Under the pieces are notes generated by a model. The model was given only the letters and a program-made list of their open reading frames with translations. It was not told the DNA's origin and did not search any database. This document shows, piece after piece, positions 8,619 through 19,144 of a DNA stretch of 19,196 nt. The DNA comes from Hymenochaete sp. R1. Lineage: Eukaryota; Basidiomycota; Agaricomycetes; Hymenochaetales; Hymenochaetaceae. Where the stretch lies: NCBI GenBank assembly GCA_019400425.1, contig JAFREE010000282.1, positions 1 through 19,196 on the forward strand, given 5' to 3'. How positions within the stretch are numbered: position 1 is the first letter of the stretch; each line of letters begins with the position of its first letter. The position numbers were made by a program, and so were the translations under genes.

Positions 8619-9900
8619 ATGAAGCCTCGAGACTACTGCTGCTGCGCTATCCCAGTGATAAATGTCGGTATATACACTGCTCTCGTAGAGCAATTCGTAT
8701 TAGCTTTACTAGTTGCTATTCTCGCTCTCGCGACTCCTGACAGTGAGTATCGCATTGTCAGATACCGCATGCGGACCTTTGCTAACGAAATTATTTGAAT
8801 CTCATTCGTAGTCGTGGGTGCATCTGTACCTGGGTATGGCAAAGTCATCCTTGCTATCATCTGTTTTGTTGCATGTGGACTGCAATTATTCGGGTTTTGG
8901 GGTGTGATCAAGGTAAGTATTATGCACAAACTGTCTTCGTGGCGCGTTTGCTCATGTTCTCTTCACCCTTACAGGAGAAGATCGTCATGTTCAGAAGATA
9001 TCTCACGTTACACATCCTGGTTACTGTAGCGGCCTTTGCAGTTGCTTTGACTTGGATCATTATTTCGGCTTCAAAACACAATACGGTCGTTGCGGACTGC
9101 AAAGATGATTTCTTCTCAAATTCTACGAGCGGTTCCTCCTCCAGTCTTGATGAGGGTGATACGCTATGTAATATTTTTGCATGGGTCGATATTGGCCTCA
9201 TGGGCGGGCTCTGGGTGGTACTCGCCATCATGCAGGTTTGTGGCTCATTCATTATCAATATTTCTATGACTCACACTAATTTACTCTTGATAGCTCTACC
9301 TTTATACCGTTCTTTCGGGTTACAGCACAGGACAACAGCACGACCACGATCAGTACAAGTCAATCTATTCTGGCAACGGATTTGAGAGTGGTATTCCACT
9401 GACGAACCGTAACGATCCGTGGGATGCTCGACCTTCACTAGACGAAGACGCAACGCCGCTAGCTGGTCGCGGCCACTCGCGGAACGAAAGCGATGCAAGT
9501 GTTTCAACGGTCTTGGCAGAGAAGCAACAGCAAGAGGCACGCTCCATTTACTCCGAAAGAGATTCATCCGACGCATATCCTCCTCGGCGGCAGAACACGT
9601 ACGCCTCTAACAATGTCCCGCAGCCTTCGTCAGCGTATACGCAGGAGCCTCAGCCTACACCATATGGCTTCTCAAATAACTACCACTACGGAGGTTCGGG
9701 ATATCAGGATGGCGTCGGGAGGCCCCCAAATACGCAAGCACATCCTGGTACGTCCGTGTAACCCCGACCCGCGAACCCGTCTCTCATGATCAAGCGTCTA
9801 TAGATTCCTAAACGATTTCTTTTATTTTGCAGCTGAAGGAATGTTCGGCCGCAAAACTTCTCGGCTACAAAAAGTGGACCGCCGAGAATATGAATTTTAA
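8619..9900 (+). CDS. Four-transmembrane fungal membrane protein with long hydrophilic tail
   Basis: Five exons give 335 aa: 8619-8742, 8812-8912, 8975-9235, 9294-9747 and 9833-9900. All splice signals are canonical and the frame is kept. The N-terminus MKPRDYCCCAIPVINVG has a Cys cluster suitable for lipidation. Four hydrophobic helices fall at about 18-40, 50-74, 84-106 and 142-168. The loop between helices 3 and 4 carries Cys117, Cys140, a sequon NST at 124 and a Ser run, which suggests it is extracellular or lumenal. Residues 169-335 are a hydrophilic Gln/Ser/Pro/Tyr-rich tail, probably cytosolic and phosphorylated. The topology resembles tetraspanin-like fungal proteins, but I do not see the CCG motif that defines tetraspanins. 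I recognise it as a basidiomycete-type family of unknown function. Confidence 0.85.
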
Positions 9901-10266
9901 TGCCTAGCTAAACGGACTATTTTCATTGTCAATCTTGATCTTGCCTGAATATGCCCTTTGTTTTGTAGCGTACAATGTTTTCATGCCTACGCTAATTTAT
10001 ACGGACACTTCATCATTCACTTCACATTAATAGCGATGCATCGTCTGCCATGTCATCGTTCATCAGTTGTAGCAGCCGCATAGATGAGATATGTGTACTT
10101 GTGCGGATGGTCGGTCGTACATGTGGTATGGGCCCAAACAAAAGCCAAGAATGCCTGAGCACTACGTCCCGCAATAAAATTACAACGATGCAATAGAATG
10201 CAAAAGGAGACAGTACAAAAGCATGGGAACAAGAAAAATGGGAGAAGAAATGAGTATCCAGGTTGA
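9901..10266. other. Convergent 3' region
   Basis: This 366-nt gap lies between the stops of the four-TM gene (plus) and centrin (minus), so it should be 3' UTRs only. It is AT-rich, with no coding signal or repeat. Confidence 0.6.
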
Positions 10267-10941
10267 CTACGCGTCATCCGTCATGATTGCAATGAATTCT
10301 TGTTCGTTGATTTCCCCATCTTGGTCGAGGTCAAATTCGTCAATCATCGCTTGTCTAGTAGTAATGGTGCACTGTTAGTGGCTGAAAGAAACACACTATC
10401 CTGAAAGTAAACTCACAATTCCTCGTCGTCCAATTTGTCCCCAAGATCACGAGCCACTCTTCGTAAATTTCGTAGGCTGATCTTCCCCGTGTTGTCGTCG
10501 TCGAACAATTGAAAAGCGCGTTTAATTTCATCCAACGGATCCCGAGCAAGTATTCTCTCCGCCACTATAGTTCCAGAACATACCAATCATGCATATCAAG
10601 AGAACAAAACGCGTTCCGTCAGCACACTTTCTACTCCAGACCTGAAACGACACAGGCCACGAGCAAGAAACGACGAAGAACGCACTAATCTTCGCAAAAT
10701 CCTCATATTCCATCAGCCCATGCCCCGTCTTATCATGGTCCCGTAAAATCTTCAACACTTCCGCCTTCTTGAGGTCGAAACCGAGTGCGCGCATGGCGAC
10801 TTTGAGCTCGTGATAATCGAGACACCGGTCCTTGTCTGTGTCGAACAGCTCGAAGGCCTCTTTAATTTCTTGCTTCTGCTCATCTGAGAGCTCAGGGCGC
10901 GCGTGCGTTCTACGCTTGGCCTTAGATGCGGCGGAGTACAT
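10267..10941 (-). CDS. CDC31: Centrin / Cdc31 (EF-hand protein of the spindle pole body)
   Basis: Three exons give 163 aa: 10686-10941, 10417-10564 and 10267-10354, with introns of 121 and 62 nt. A short basic N-terminus ([20 protein letters not shown]) precedes four EF-hand units. EF1 has [12 protein letters not shown], with Arg where Gly is usual. EF2 has [14 protein letters not shown]3 has [12 protein letters not shown], with Asn at the last position. EF4 has a canonical [12 protein letters not shown]. The linker [20 protein letters not shown] is diagnostic of centrins, and the end EFIAIM is close to yeast Cdc31. Known roles are spindle pole body duplication, nuclear pore-linked mRNA export (TREX-2) and DNA repair partners. 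EF4 is probably the main Ca2+ site. The start ATG gives the normal family length. Confidence 0.95.
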
Positions 10942-11298
10942 GGTCGAATGACGAAGTTTGGAGAAGGCAAATGGCCGGACAGATGGGAGTTGTGGATGAG
11001 AGTTGAGTTTGTGTGGCCGTCGCGTGTGGGTGTTCGCGTCTCTGGCCATGGTGCTTGTACTTGTTTACGCGTTCAAGATTCGGGTGCACATGCACAAACC
11101 AGTATTATAATATTATGCTCACAAACTAAGAGACAAAACGGCACAATGTAGGCGACAGAAAGAGTCAGGTATTCATGAGAGTCCATTTGTTGGAGCCTGT
11201 ACTGTAGATCATAATCCGATAAACCAAGATATAAGAAAATAAATTAATATCCCTAAAGAAAGACTGCGATAAGTATCATTGGATTTTCTTCCTCGTTT
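10942..11298. other. Intergenic region: centrin promoter and CorA 3' end
   Basis: This 357-nt gap lies between two minus-strand genes. An AT-rich TATAAT-like patch lies near 11103-11112, some 165 bp before the centrin ATG. The part next to 11298 is AT-rich, as expected for the transporter 3' UTR. Nothing else is seen. Confidence 0.45.
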
Positions 11299-13789
11299 TC
11301 ATTTCCTTTCGCAGAGTCTATTAGACTTATACTCAGTGGAGCTTCTTGTATAATTATAGAATGACTTCACCTTCTCAACGATGTGGGCCACCATTTTTTT
11401 CTTGAAGAAATGGAACAAGCGTTCAATGTCGGACAACATGAACGCCGGAATGACCACGACCATCACTGGTATCGCTAACTCCCAGAAGCTGAATAGAGTA
11501 CGTCAGAGATACCCTTTCAGGATAATACAACGAGAGGAGAGTATACTCACAAGAGATCAGAGTTGTTGTTCACGGACCACATGCTTGTGAAGTTCATCCC
11601 CTGTATCAATGAAATTATTGTTGTTTCTGAGTAAATAGAGAAATACGACGTACAAAGTAGCCAGTAAGTAAGGTGAGAGGAAGGAAGATTATCGTCGTCA
11701 GTGTCAAGCGGCGCCTAGCGAGGCAAACGGTAAGTCAGTAATTAAGGTTTACGAAAACAGGATATTTACTTACATTACTTCGTTCATCTCATATGATGAC
11801 ATCTGCGATTCAATCAGCAACCACCTTCTTGAAGAATGAGACATTTCGTACGTTAAAGGTGTAATTGATCAAGTTCTCCGAGACGCTAGAGAACATGTCC
11901 ATGCTACTGAGAATGTAGTCGATGTGGTCGTGAACGTCTGCTAAATAAATCTTCGCTTTGTGGCTCATGAATCCCTGGACCTTCGTCACCGCCTCTCCTG
12001 ACGCAGAATCAATGAGAGCAGCACAGCGGTCGACGTCGTATCTTCTCAGCCCATAAACTAGGGTCTTGATGGGCTCAAGCGTCCTCTTGTGTAAAGTAAG
12101 GTCTCCTGAGATAATGTGCACTTCAGAAACATCAATCATCTTTCATTCAAGTTGAGAAAGAGGAAGTCTGCTCTCACAGTGGCGAACTGTCTTGACTTTA
12201 GGTTTGATAAGAACATCATGTTCGAGCTTCAGGATTCTGTTCTGGTACTCGTCCACAACCTCGAACGCTTGGTCAACGACTAAAGGACGGTCAGCGACAA
12301 AACTGTGAATAGACGATTGACGTACTCAAGTCAAGCAAGCTCTGAACAAGTAACGAGGGATCAGCCGTTGTTCTTAAGCCTGTGTCCCTCTGCCTTAATC
12401 GATTGGCAATGGGCACTGTGAAGTCCACGTCGGGTCTTGCGTTAATCGATATTACAGTGCCTTTTCGACTGTCAGTTCATGGACCATTTGAGTCGTTTCC
12501 TGAGGTTCACTGACCATCACGGAAAAGAAAAATGAAGAACGGAATGGTTTCCACCGGTACGCGCTCACCGCGTTTCAGCTGCTCGATGGTAAGGGACTCT
12601 GCAGCTTGCTTCCTCCGCTACAAAAGCCATGAGCCAAGTACTAAGGAAAGTGCTTTTAATACTCACTGAACGCAATGCGGTTGTCTTTGGTTTTCTTCCT
12701 CTCCGCGTCCTACCCATCTCGATATCGTCAGACTCTCCGAGTTTGCTCGGTGAGAACTTCGAACCAGCGAGAGTCCTCTCTTCGTCTTCACTCATCCAAC
12801 TTCCGCTTCTCACCTGACCTTCGTCATCTGACCCTTCCATGGCGTCGGGGCTGGATGAACGAGGCAATCGCGTTATAGTAGGCGCTACGGTCTCGCCATT
12901 GCCCTCCTCGTGACCAAGCGTATGCCTAACAATGCGTATGAATAGATGCTTGAGGTAGTAATCCGCCTTCGACCTTGAGTTTCGATCCCTTTGGTGTAGA
13001 ACATCCTCCAGTGCTAAAGGATGAATATCTTGAAGATTGTCAAAAGAAGATACGAGAGCAATCAAGCCTTTGTTATCACTCACCATATTTCAATGCAAGC
13101 ATACTGATTACATCCCAGCTAATCCCTCCAATATTGAACCATCGCACCTTCACCCACGGCTCCCTCACACTCGCTCTCTCGTCCGACATGAACTCGACAA
13201 ACCCGCGATTCTCCATCCTCCCAACACTCGACCTCACCGAACTATAATCAATCATCTCAATCGTGCATTTTTGTCTGATGTGACCATAATTCAGAAAGGC
13301 ACTAGATCGGCGCGGGTCGATACCAGGCTCGGAACCTACACCGCCGAGTTTGAGTGCGCTCGAGCCTCGGTTCATGTGTATGATTTTGCGGACGGAAGTA
13401 CGGAAACGTTCTTTTGGATGAAGACTTGGTCGGGGTCTGGCGGACGAGCTTGCGATTGTATTGGAACGGATGGGTACGGCAGGTACTGATGCTGCTGGGA
13501 GCTGCATCGAGTGTTGGTTGAACAGGACGCTTGGTGAAGAGGTCGATGGCAACCCATCTGGGGCTGAGGTAGCTGTACCACTCGAATACGGGTCTTGAGA
13601 GTTTGGAGTCGCTGAAGGAGGGACATCTGGGTTTCCTCCTCTTGTAAGCTCTATCGCTGGGTCTTCGTTGGTCGCGTGTGTTGTTCTGGCTGGGGACGAG
13701 GGGCTGATAAACTCTGGGTCGTCGACGTCCGAAAGGTCAGGTGTCAAAGAACGACCTTCAGAGTCGCTGAAGCTATTTTCCCGCGGCAT
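11299..13789 (-). CDS. CorA-type Mg2+ transporter (Alr1/Mnr2-like)
   Basis: Ten exons give 668 aa: 13084-13789, 12667-13028, 12515-12617, 12326-12460, 12178-12279, 11852-12120, 11774-11802, 11654-11714, 11551-11600 and 11299-11488. Introns are 46-62 nt, all phases agree, and one exon has only 29 nt. Residues 1 to about 230 are a Ser/Pro/Asp-rich cytosolic region, as in fungal Alr/Mnr2. The CorA domain follows, with VRWFNIGGISWDV, HPLALEDVLHQ and SKADYYLKHLF. An acidic and basic low-complexity insert precedes QLKRGERVPVETIPFF. The long stalk helix includes ILKLEHDVLIKPKVKTVRH and SGDLTLHKRTLEPIK. TM1 spans about 572-590 and ends in the signature YFGMNF (588-593). TM2 spans about 606-624. The pentameric channel takes up Mg2+ at the plasma or vacuolar membrane; which one cannot be told from sequence. 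The start is the first ATG of exon 1. Confidence 0.94.
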
Positions 13790-14323
13790 CCTCTAGTGCC
13801 AAGAGAATCAGTAAATGTACGGAAAGGAAAAGACAGAGTGATGTAAGTCGAGAAAAGGTTCGCTGGCGGCGGTCGTTTTATAACAAAATCCAACTTGAAC
13901 CAAGACTTCAAGCTACTGTTACCCGCGTCCACAAAACGCCGTGCAATGATAGGCGATATCAGGCACAAGTAGAAACGAAGCGCTTGAATTTTAGAAAAAA
14001 AAAGGTAGAAATGCAGTGATAAAAAGATAGTGTAGTAGAGATGAAGGTGCTAAGGAATCATGGGCGTGCGTGCAAGAAGACGTTCATCTCCAGCAAGGCA
14101 AGGCAGTCAATGCCGGAGCTAAAAATAACATCATGACCATTTTCAAGCGCGGCTATGATCACCACTACTACCAGTCGTCAACGACCCTCATCTGTAGCAT
14201 CGGAGTGTTGTGATGCGAGTCGGATTTATACTCTCAGAAAAAAGGACCAAGACGTTATATGTGTATGCTAGCACACAAACATTTAAAATTGCTTTAAGGC
14301 TAAATTAGGACGAATGGTAACAT
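13790..14323. other. Intergenic region: CorA promoter and GH47 3' end
   Basis: This 534-nt gap lies between two minus-strand genes. The left part is the CorA promoter, including a TATA-like site at 13874-13883. The right part (about 14210-14323) is AT-rich, as expected for the GH47 3' UTR. No further gene or repeat is visible. Confidence 0.45.
13874..13883 (-). promoter_or_regulatory. TATA-like element for the CorA gene
   Basis: TTATAAAACG on the minus strand lies about 85 bp before the CorA ATG at 13789, a spacing similar to that of the MDR promoters. It is supported by sequence only. Confidence 0.35.
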
Positions 14324-16988
14324 TCAGTAAAATCCAGTGCGTATGGAGGGCTTAAAAATGGGTAACGGATGTGCCTGCAAAATTGTCAATATCAAGTTCT
14401 AAACGATTCTAATCGTAGCTTACTTCGGTATTGAAGACATATTCTGATGGTACGAAAGGTCAGTTTCACGTCTGCGTCCTATTAAGGTATTCTTACTTGA
14501 TAACGGCAGCACATCCGCGTCCGAAAAGAGGAGATAAAGATATTTCAGGGTTTCGCTCTGAAGCACACAAAAGATCAGAAATTATTCGAAAGAGAAGATT
14601 TGAAGCGCTTACGAGGAAAAAGGTCTCCATCTTATCTTCCGTCTCGACTGGCATGGCATCGACATTAAGGATCGAAACGTATCCACCGGACTTGACTCTG
14701 CAATGTGTTTGAATGGCACGGAATATACGCCAGCCGTGTTCCCTATAAATATCGTCTCCGGTTAAACGGTATGCGATGAAGAGAGATTCGACAGTCTCAG
14801 GTCTAAGTGTTGTAAACATAAAATTTGTTCGCCAGGAATCAATTATGCATACCGTAAAATGTATCGCGCATCTAGCGGCGGAGGTGCACCAGGACTGAAA
14901 ACAAGCAACATCAGCTCCGAGTCAACCTTGTTTGAGAATCTCGCACTTACTTCGCTCCCTTGATATACCAATCCTTTGGAGCTCCCATGATCTCCTGATC
15001 CACTCCGTCATCCTTGACTCTAAAGTGGACGATTTCGGGTGCTAAGCCGCTGTTCAATCACAACGAAACGATTTCAGTGTCTAAATTACCATATAGTGAG
15101 AGATGTCTACTGACGTCTTGGTCCTATGCGTATGCATACAGGTACGAATGAGCTCGACGCCTACGCGCCAATCGCGCTTCCCTTCGGGCGTCAGCTCCGA
15201 CGGATGAGGCGGGATTGACACCTCGTCAACTAGCGCGCGAGATGTTGCTGCTCCTAGCATCAACGAGCCCCCCAAGAAGCATACGAGATGATCCTGCTTC
15301 GGGATGCGGCGCCACATCCTGGACCAATAAAACGTCATTAAAAAAACGAATATTTTTTTCAAAAATGCTGGCAAATAACACACATGTCTCCACCTTGCCG
15401 ACGTTCTGGTATGAGCTCAGCGGTGTAAGTCAGCCCCGTTGCCAGGCTATATTGGATGAGGTGGTCGTTGACCGCGTCCATAGACTCCTTATACATCTAT
15501 AATACTATTCAGTACAAATCGGATTTATAATATATGGGGGTGCTTACTGTGTTATAGACGTCCTCTGTCCGGTCCTAATAAGAATAAGTTATGCGTCTTC
15601 CCTCTCAAATCATGCCTCACAGTCTGTAGATATTGTTTTCTTTTGGCAGGCCATTGAGCGGGACTGGTGAAAACTTGTCTGCGATAGTCGACTTACAAAA
15701 GGTACTCATAAAAAGAGTCTCCCCTGGAGCCGAGACGAATATCGAAGGGAACAAACATGCCACTCTGGGGACTATGCAATGAGTTCAATGAGCGTGGGAT
15801 CACTGGCAAAAAGAATCAGGACCGTACTCCATGAATATAGTCGCAATCGGCGGTGTCAGCTTATTTTTGCGAACTACGGACATAACCTACGCCATGTTAG
15901 ACAAAATGTTGGCTCTAAAAATAAAACGTACCTTCTCGGCTGCCTTCCAGTACTGATCATCCTCAGTCAATTCACTAAGGTATCGAAACTCCAATTGTAG
16001 AGTCGTCGCTTCCGCTGTGCTAACCCATCCGTTGTTATCAAAGTCTGGAACACCCTTGCGTTGAGCTAAATTTACGCCCGATAATGGGAGTCCGAACGGC
16101 GTGTCGAATACGGGCATCATTCGGTCTGCAAGGTCGACGGCTTTGTTAAGGAAGAGTTTGTCGCCTCCTGAGAGGTGATACGCGGAGAGAAGGCCACCTA
16201 ATATACGGATAGTTGTCTGTAGAAGTGATTTAGAGCTACAAAGTACTGGAGAACATCATTCAAGGTTCAATCACACACCTCGAAGGTACTGAAAGTAGCA
16301 TCTTTGTCAAACGAAAGCTTCTCATCAATCCACTTTCGCGCGCGAGCAACCTCGTCGTCAAGTCCCATGATCATCATCGTGTCAAGCGCATCGACAACAG
16401 TGTAGCCTATACCGCCAGCGGTAGTCAAGTTAGTGCCTTCATGGCTAACGGGATGATATTCGTCGGCACCCATAGCGTCGCGTTCTGTAGAAATTGAAGC
16501 GTTTAATAGGGCGTCCAGCCGTTGGCTTTAAACGAGTCGTACCGTATGCGTGCCATGCGTGCTAGGGTCATTAGCATCAGTGAATGGCAAATATGTCTAG
16601 TGAAGAGAGTACGCATACCTTATAAGCATCTAATATTGCATCCTTTTTTAAAGTATCCTCACGGAACGTCGCCGGCGAAGAACTCGACACACCATGCAAT
16701 GTGCTATCCTTAAAATCAAACCAGGGCTCAAACACAACTCTCAACACGTCTCTAAACTGGGGCAGCATAAGCACACATCCAATTCTTCAGTTTTTACAGG
16801 CAAACCATATACGCGCCGCCAGCAGCGACTAGGACCAATACAAACTGAAGTAAGTAGGAACTGCTCAGGCCCGAGCCTGACTTGGCGGCTGGAGATTTTG
16901 TCGATTTTTCGGGAGCCCTCTGGCTTTGAGACTGAGAATTATCTGAGTCGGCATTTTGCTTTTTTCGTTGTCGAGGTGGATTGGCCAT
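14324..16988 (-). CDS. GH47 class I alpha-1,2-mannosidase (ER/Golgi N-glycan trimming)
   Basis: Seventeen exons give 596 aa: 16806-16988, 16619-16756, 16543-16561, 16279-16484, 15932-16216, 15828-15886, 15697-15771, 15621-15639, 15548-15574, 15384-15496, 15115-15318, 14951-15049, 14853-14894, 14613-14802, 14497-14557, 14424-14443 and 14324-14374. Every phase closes. It is a type II membrane protein: a basic and Ser-rich cytosolic tail (1-44), one anchor (about 45-61), then the (alpha/alpha)7 lumenal domain. Family signatures include HAWHAYERDAMGADE, FETTIRILGGLLSAY with acidic E182, LGSRGDSFYEYLL with D315, KQDHLVCF with H385 and C388, TGLAPEIVHF, RPETVES with E492/E495, and FNTEAHP, whose Thr579 is the calcium ligand. 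It removes alpha-1,2-linked mannose from Man9GlcNAc2 in a Ca2+-dependent inverting reaction. ER and Golgi subtypes are not separable by eye; I favour an ER MNS1-like enzyme. It is divergent from the dioxygenase gene. Confidence 0.95.
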
Positions 16989-17290
16989 GGCGAAGGTCTT
17001 GAAACTCAGAAGATGAGTTTAAAGCCAAAGTGTGCCTTCATGGCGAAGTCGACGCGACGGACAGGTGGCACGTACGTCGATCGCTTGCCTTAGATAGGTC
17101 CGATAACCTCGGAATAGATCGGGACCGGATGTCGCGTGCCGTCGGGCGTACACATCGCCGAGAGAGAGGAGGCCATATCGAGCGTGCACGCTCCGAGAGG
17201 TGCATCTTTAACTCACCTTCAACTCAGCCTTCATTGACATTGACCCAACCTTACTTCGAATACAATTATCTTTGCTGCAGAACACACACG
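16989..17290. promoter_or_regulatory. Divergent promoter region of GH47 and dioxygenase genes
   Basis: This 302-bp spacer lies between two divergent ATGs. It is relatively CG-rich in the centre (about 17040-17180). The frame of the dioxygenase is open without a stop back to an ATG at 17030, but that stretch is highly basic and unlike the family. No clear TATA box is seen. Confidence 0.45.
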
Positions 17291-18731
17291 ATGACTATCG
17301 AAGTCTTATCTCTTCCAGTTCCGCCCACCGTTGACAAATCGAAGTTTAGCTCTGATTTTGGAAGAGAGATCAAGGGTGTGAAAGCTGGAGAGCTTACACC
17401 GGTGGAATTCGAGAAAATTCACGATTTGCTTTACAAGGTCGGCTCATTCGTTGCTGAGAACCGTTGCGAATTACTGATGCGTGGCCCGAAAGCATGGGGC
17501 TTTGCTATTCCGAGATACAGACCTCACTCCAGAGCAGCAGTACGCTCTCACGAAGGTAAGGGGCTCAATATATTTGCTCCACCTCTTCTTCAATATAATG
17601 GCTTTTTACTCATGAAAAAAAAGGCATTCGACCCACAGAGCGAGAGCTATGGACATGGGAACAACAAGACAGGCTCCGAGAAGAAGTCCGTCCTTCATCC
17701 TGATCTCAAGACCATCCCCCGCGTTCCGCAAGTGCAGCTTATCGGAAATGGCACTGTATATAACCATGAAGGACTCGCTGAGGCCATGCTCAAACATCCT
17801 TCGCACACAACCTTCCATAAATCTCGTCTCTCTGAAGAGGTCGATAAAGAAGGTCGTATTTGTACGCGATTCTATCGCTGGCATATCGATGCAGCGCTCT
17901 ACGACTTGTCACCACCCAAGGTGACCACTTTGTATGGAATTAATGTGCCAGAGGGAAAGCAACAGGTGGTAAAATATGATGATGGAACTAATGATGAGCT
18001 TCTGGTGCCGTTGGGGACGACTGCGTTTGTGGATGGCAAGACGATGTTCGATATTTTACCGCCGGACTTGAAGAGCTTGGCCGTTCGAAGTCGGGTGCGG
18101 TATTCCCCCCATCCATATGTCTGGATGGCCCGTAAGTTCATTTCCAAAACCTTAACCGACATTCACTAATAAAACTACTCTGTAATACAGCTGCGCGAGC
18201 ACTTCCGACAGGTTTGGGCATCGAATCAGACGGACTCGAACTCCCGCCTGATCAATTGCCTGCATGGGAGGAAAGCAAAGTCAGGACCTTTCCCGTGGTG
18301 AGTCTCCCCCATTCGAGCAAGTATTCGGAGAAAGAGACTGAACTCCGACAAACAAGCTCTGGAAGAACCCGGTCACCAACAACCTTCATTTTGAGGTTCA
18401 CCCATGCGCAGCGGCGGAGCTATTAGTTGATCCTCTTCCATCAGGTGCTACTCGAGACGGTGCTCTCTATCCAGATGGCGCGCATCTGAAGGACCTGAAG
18501 CTAGTCCGAGAGCTCTTATACAAGATGCAACGTCCGGCAATTGCACCGTCTTTAATCTATCCGCATGATTGGCGTCCGAAGGATCTTGTGCTGTTCCATA
18601 ATCGTGGCGTGCTTCATACGGTCGTAGGTGCGTTTACGAATGAGCAAGTGCGTGCGTTCCATCAGTGCAACCTGGCCGCGTCCGATGACCCCACTGGACC
18701 GAACGAGGAGGATGTGAAGCGATGGGCATAA
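17291..18731 (+). CDS. xanA: Fe(II)/2-oxoglutarate-dependent dioxygenase, xanthine dioxygenase (XanA/TfdA) type
   Basis: Five exons give 399 aa: 17291-17437, 17493-17555, 17624-18131, 18191-18297 and 18357-18731, with introns of 55, 68, 59 and 59 nt and all phases consistent. It begins MTIEVLSLPVPPTVDKSKF, followed by GREIKGV and HGALLFRDTDLTPEQQY. SESYGHGNNKT and PQVQLIGNG are close to what I recall for fungal xanthine dioxygenase. The iron triad is HID at 157-159 plus the distal His362 in NRGVLHTVVG, and Arg374 in VRAFHQCN is placed to bind 2-oxoglutarate. Family members hydroxylate xanthine to uric acid using O2 and 2-oxoglutarate, an alternative to molybdenum xanthine dehydrogenase in fungal purine use. 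The wider TfdA/TauD family includes other substrates, so the substrate is inferred. The upstream in-frame ATG at 17030 was rejected because the family starts near 17291. Confidence 0.92.
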
Positions 18732-19144
18732 GCTATGCTACGAATGGCTTGGATAATCGGTAAATCACGGCGTGTGATTTCATCTCATTACTTTTGTCAG
18801 CATGTTCAGGAAATTTGTACGAGTTGCAGTTGTTCAACCTGGGAGATGTAGTTGGTCGATGAGTCGAATACGTATCATGAGATGGCTATATGCACTGGCT
18901 GTCAACGGATGAGCGAAACACGGATGCAGCCTAAATGCTTTAATAATTTGCTCATATAATTACAGTGAGATACTGTTAGCCTGTAATCATCCACACCTTT
19001 ACTCAGTACTTGTGCAAACAACACAAAGGTGTATGCTGCGGTTATCGCCGTAGCTGGAGCCGACTCGGACAAACGGGATTTGCATTGATTACATAACTTT
19101 TTCTGGCATCATCAGGAAACGAGGACACCGGCAAATCGCGCGGA
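18732..19144. other. 3' intergenic region
   Basis: This 413-nt gap lies after the dioxygenase stop. It contains a 7-bp inverted repeat with a 5-nt loop at 18762-18780 (AAATCAC...GTGATTT), 30 nt after the stop. I see no gene or RNA otherwise. Confidence 0.45.

Noticed and set aside
8795..9385. 196-codon frame across the four-TM gene
   Set aside because: It reads through introns 2 and 3 boundaries; splicing gives a consistent protein in which all exons fit.
17030..17290. N-terminal extension of the dioxygenase
   Set aside because: It is open and in frame, but Arg-rich and unlike the family, whose N-terminus matches the ATG at 17291. Kept only as a finding.
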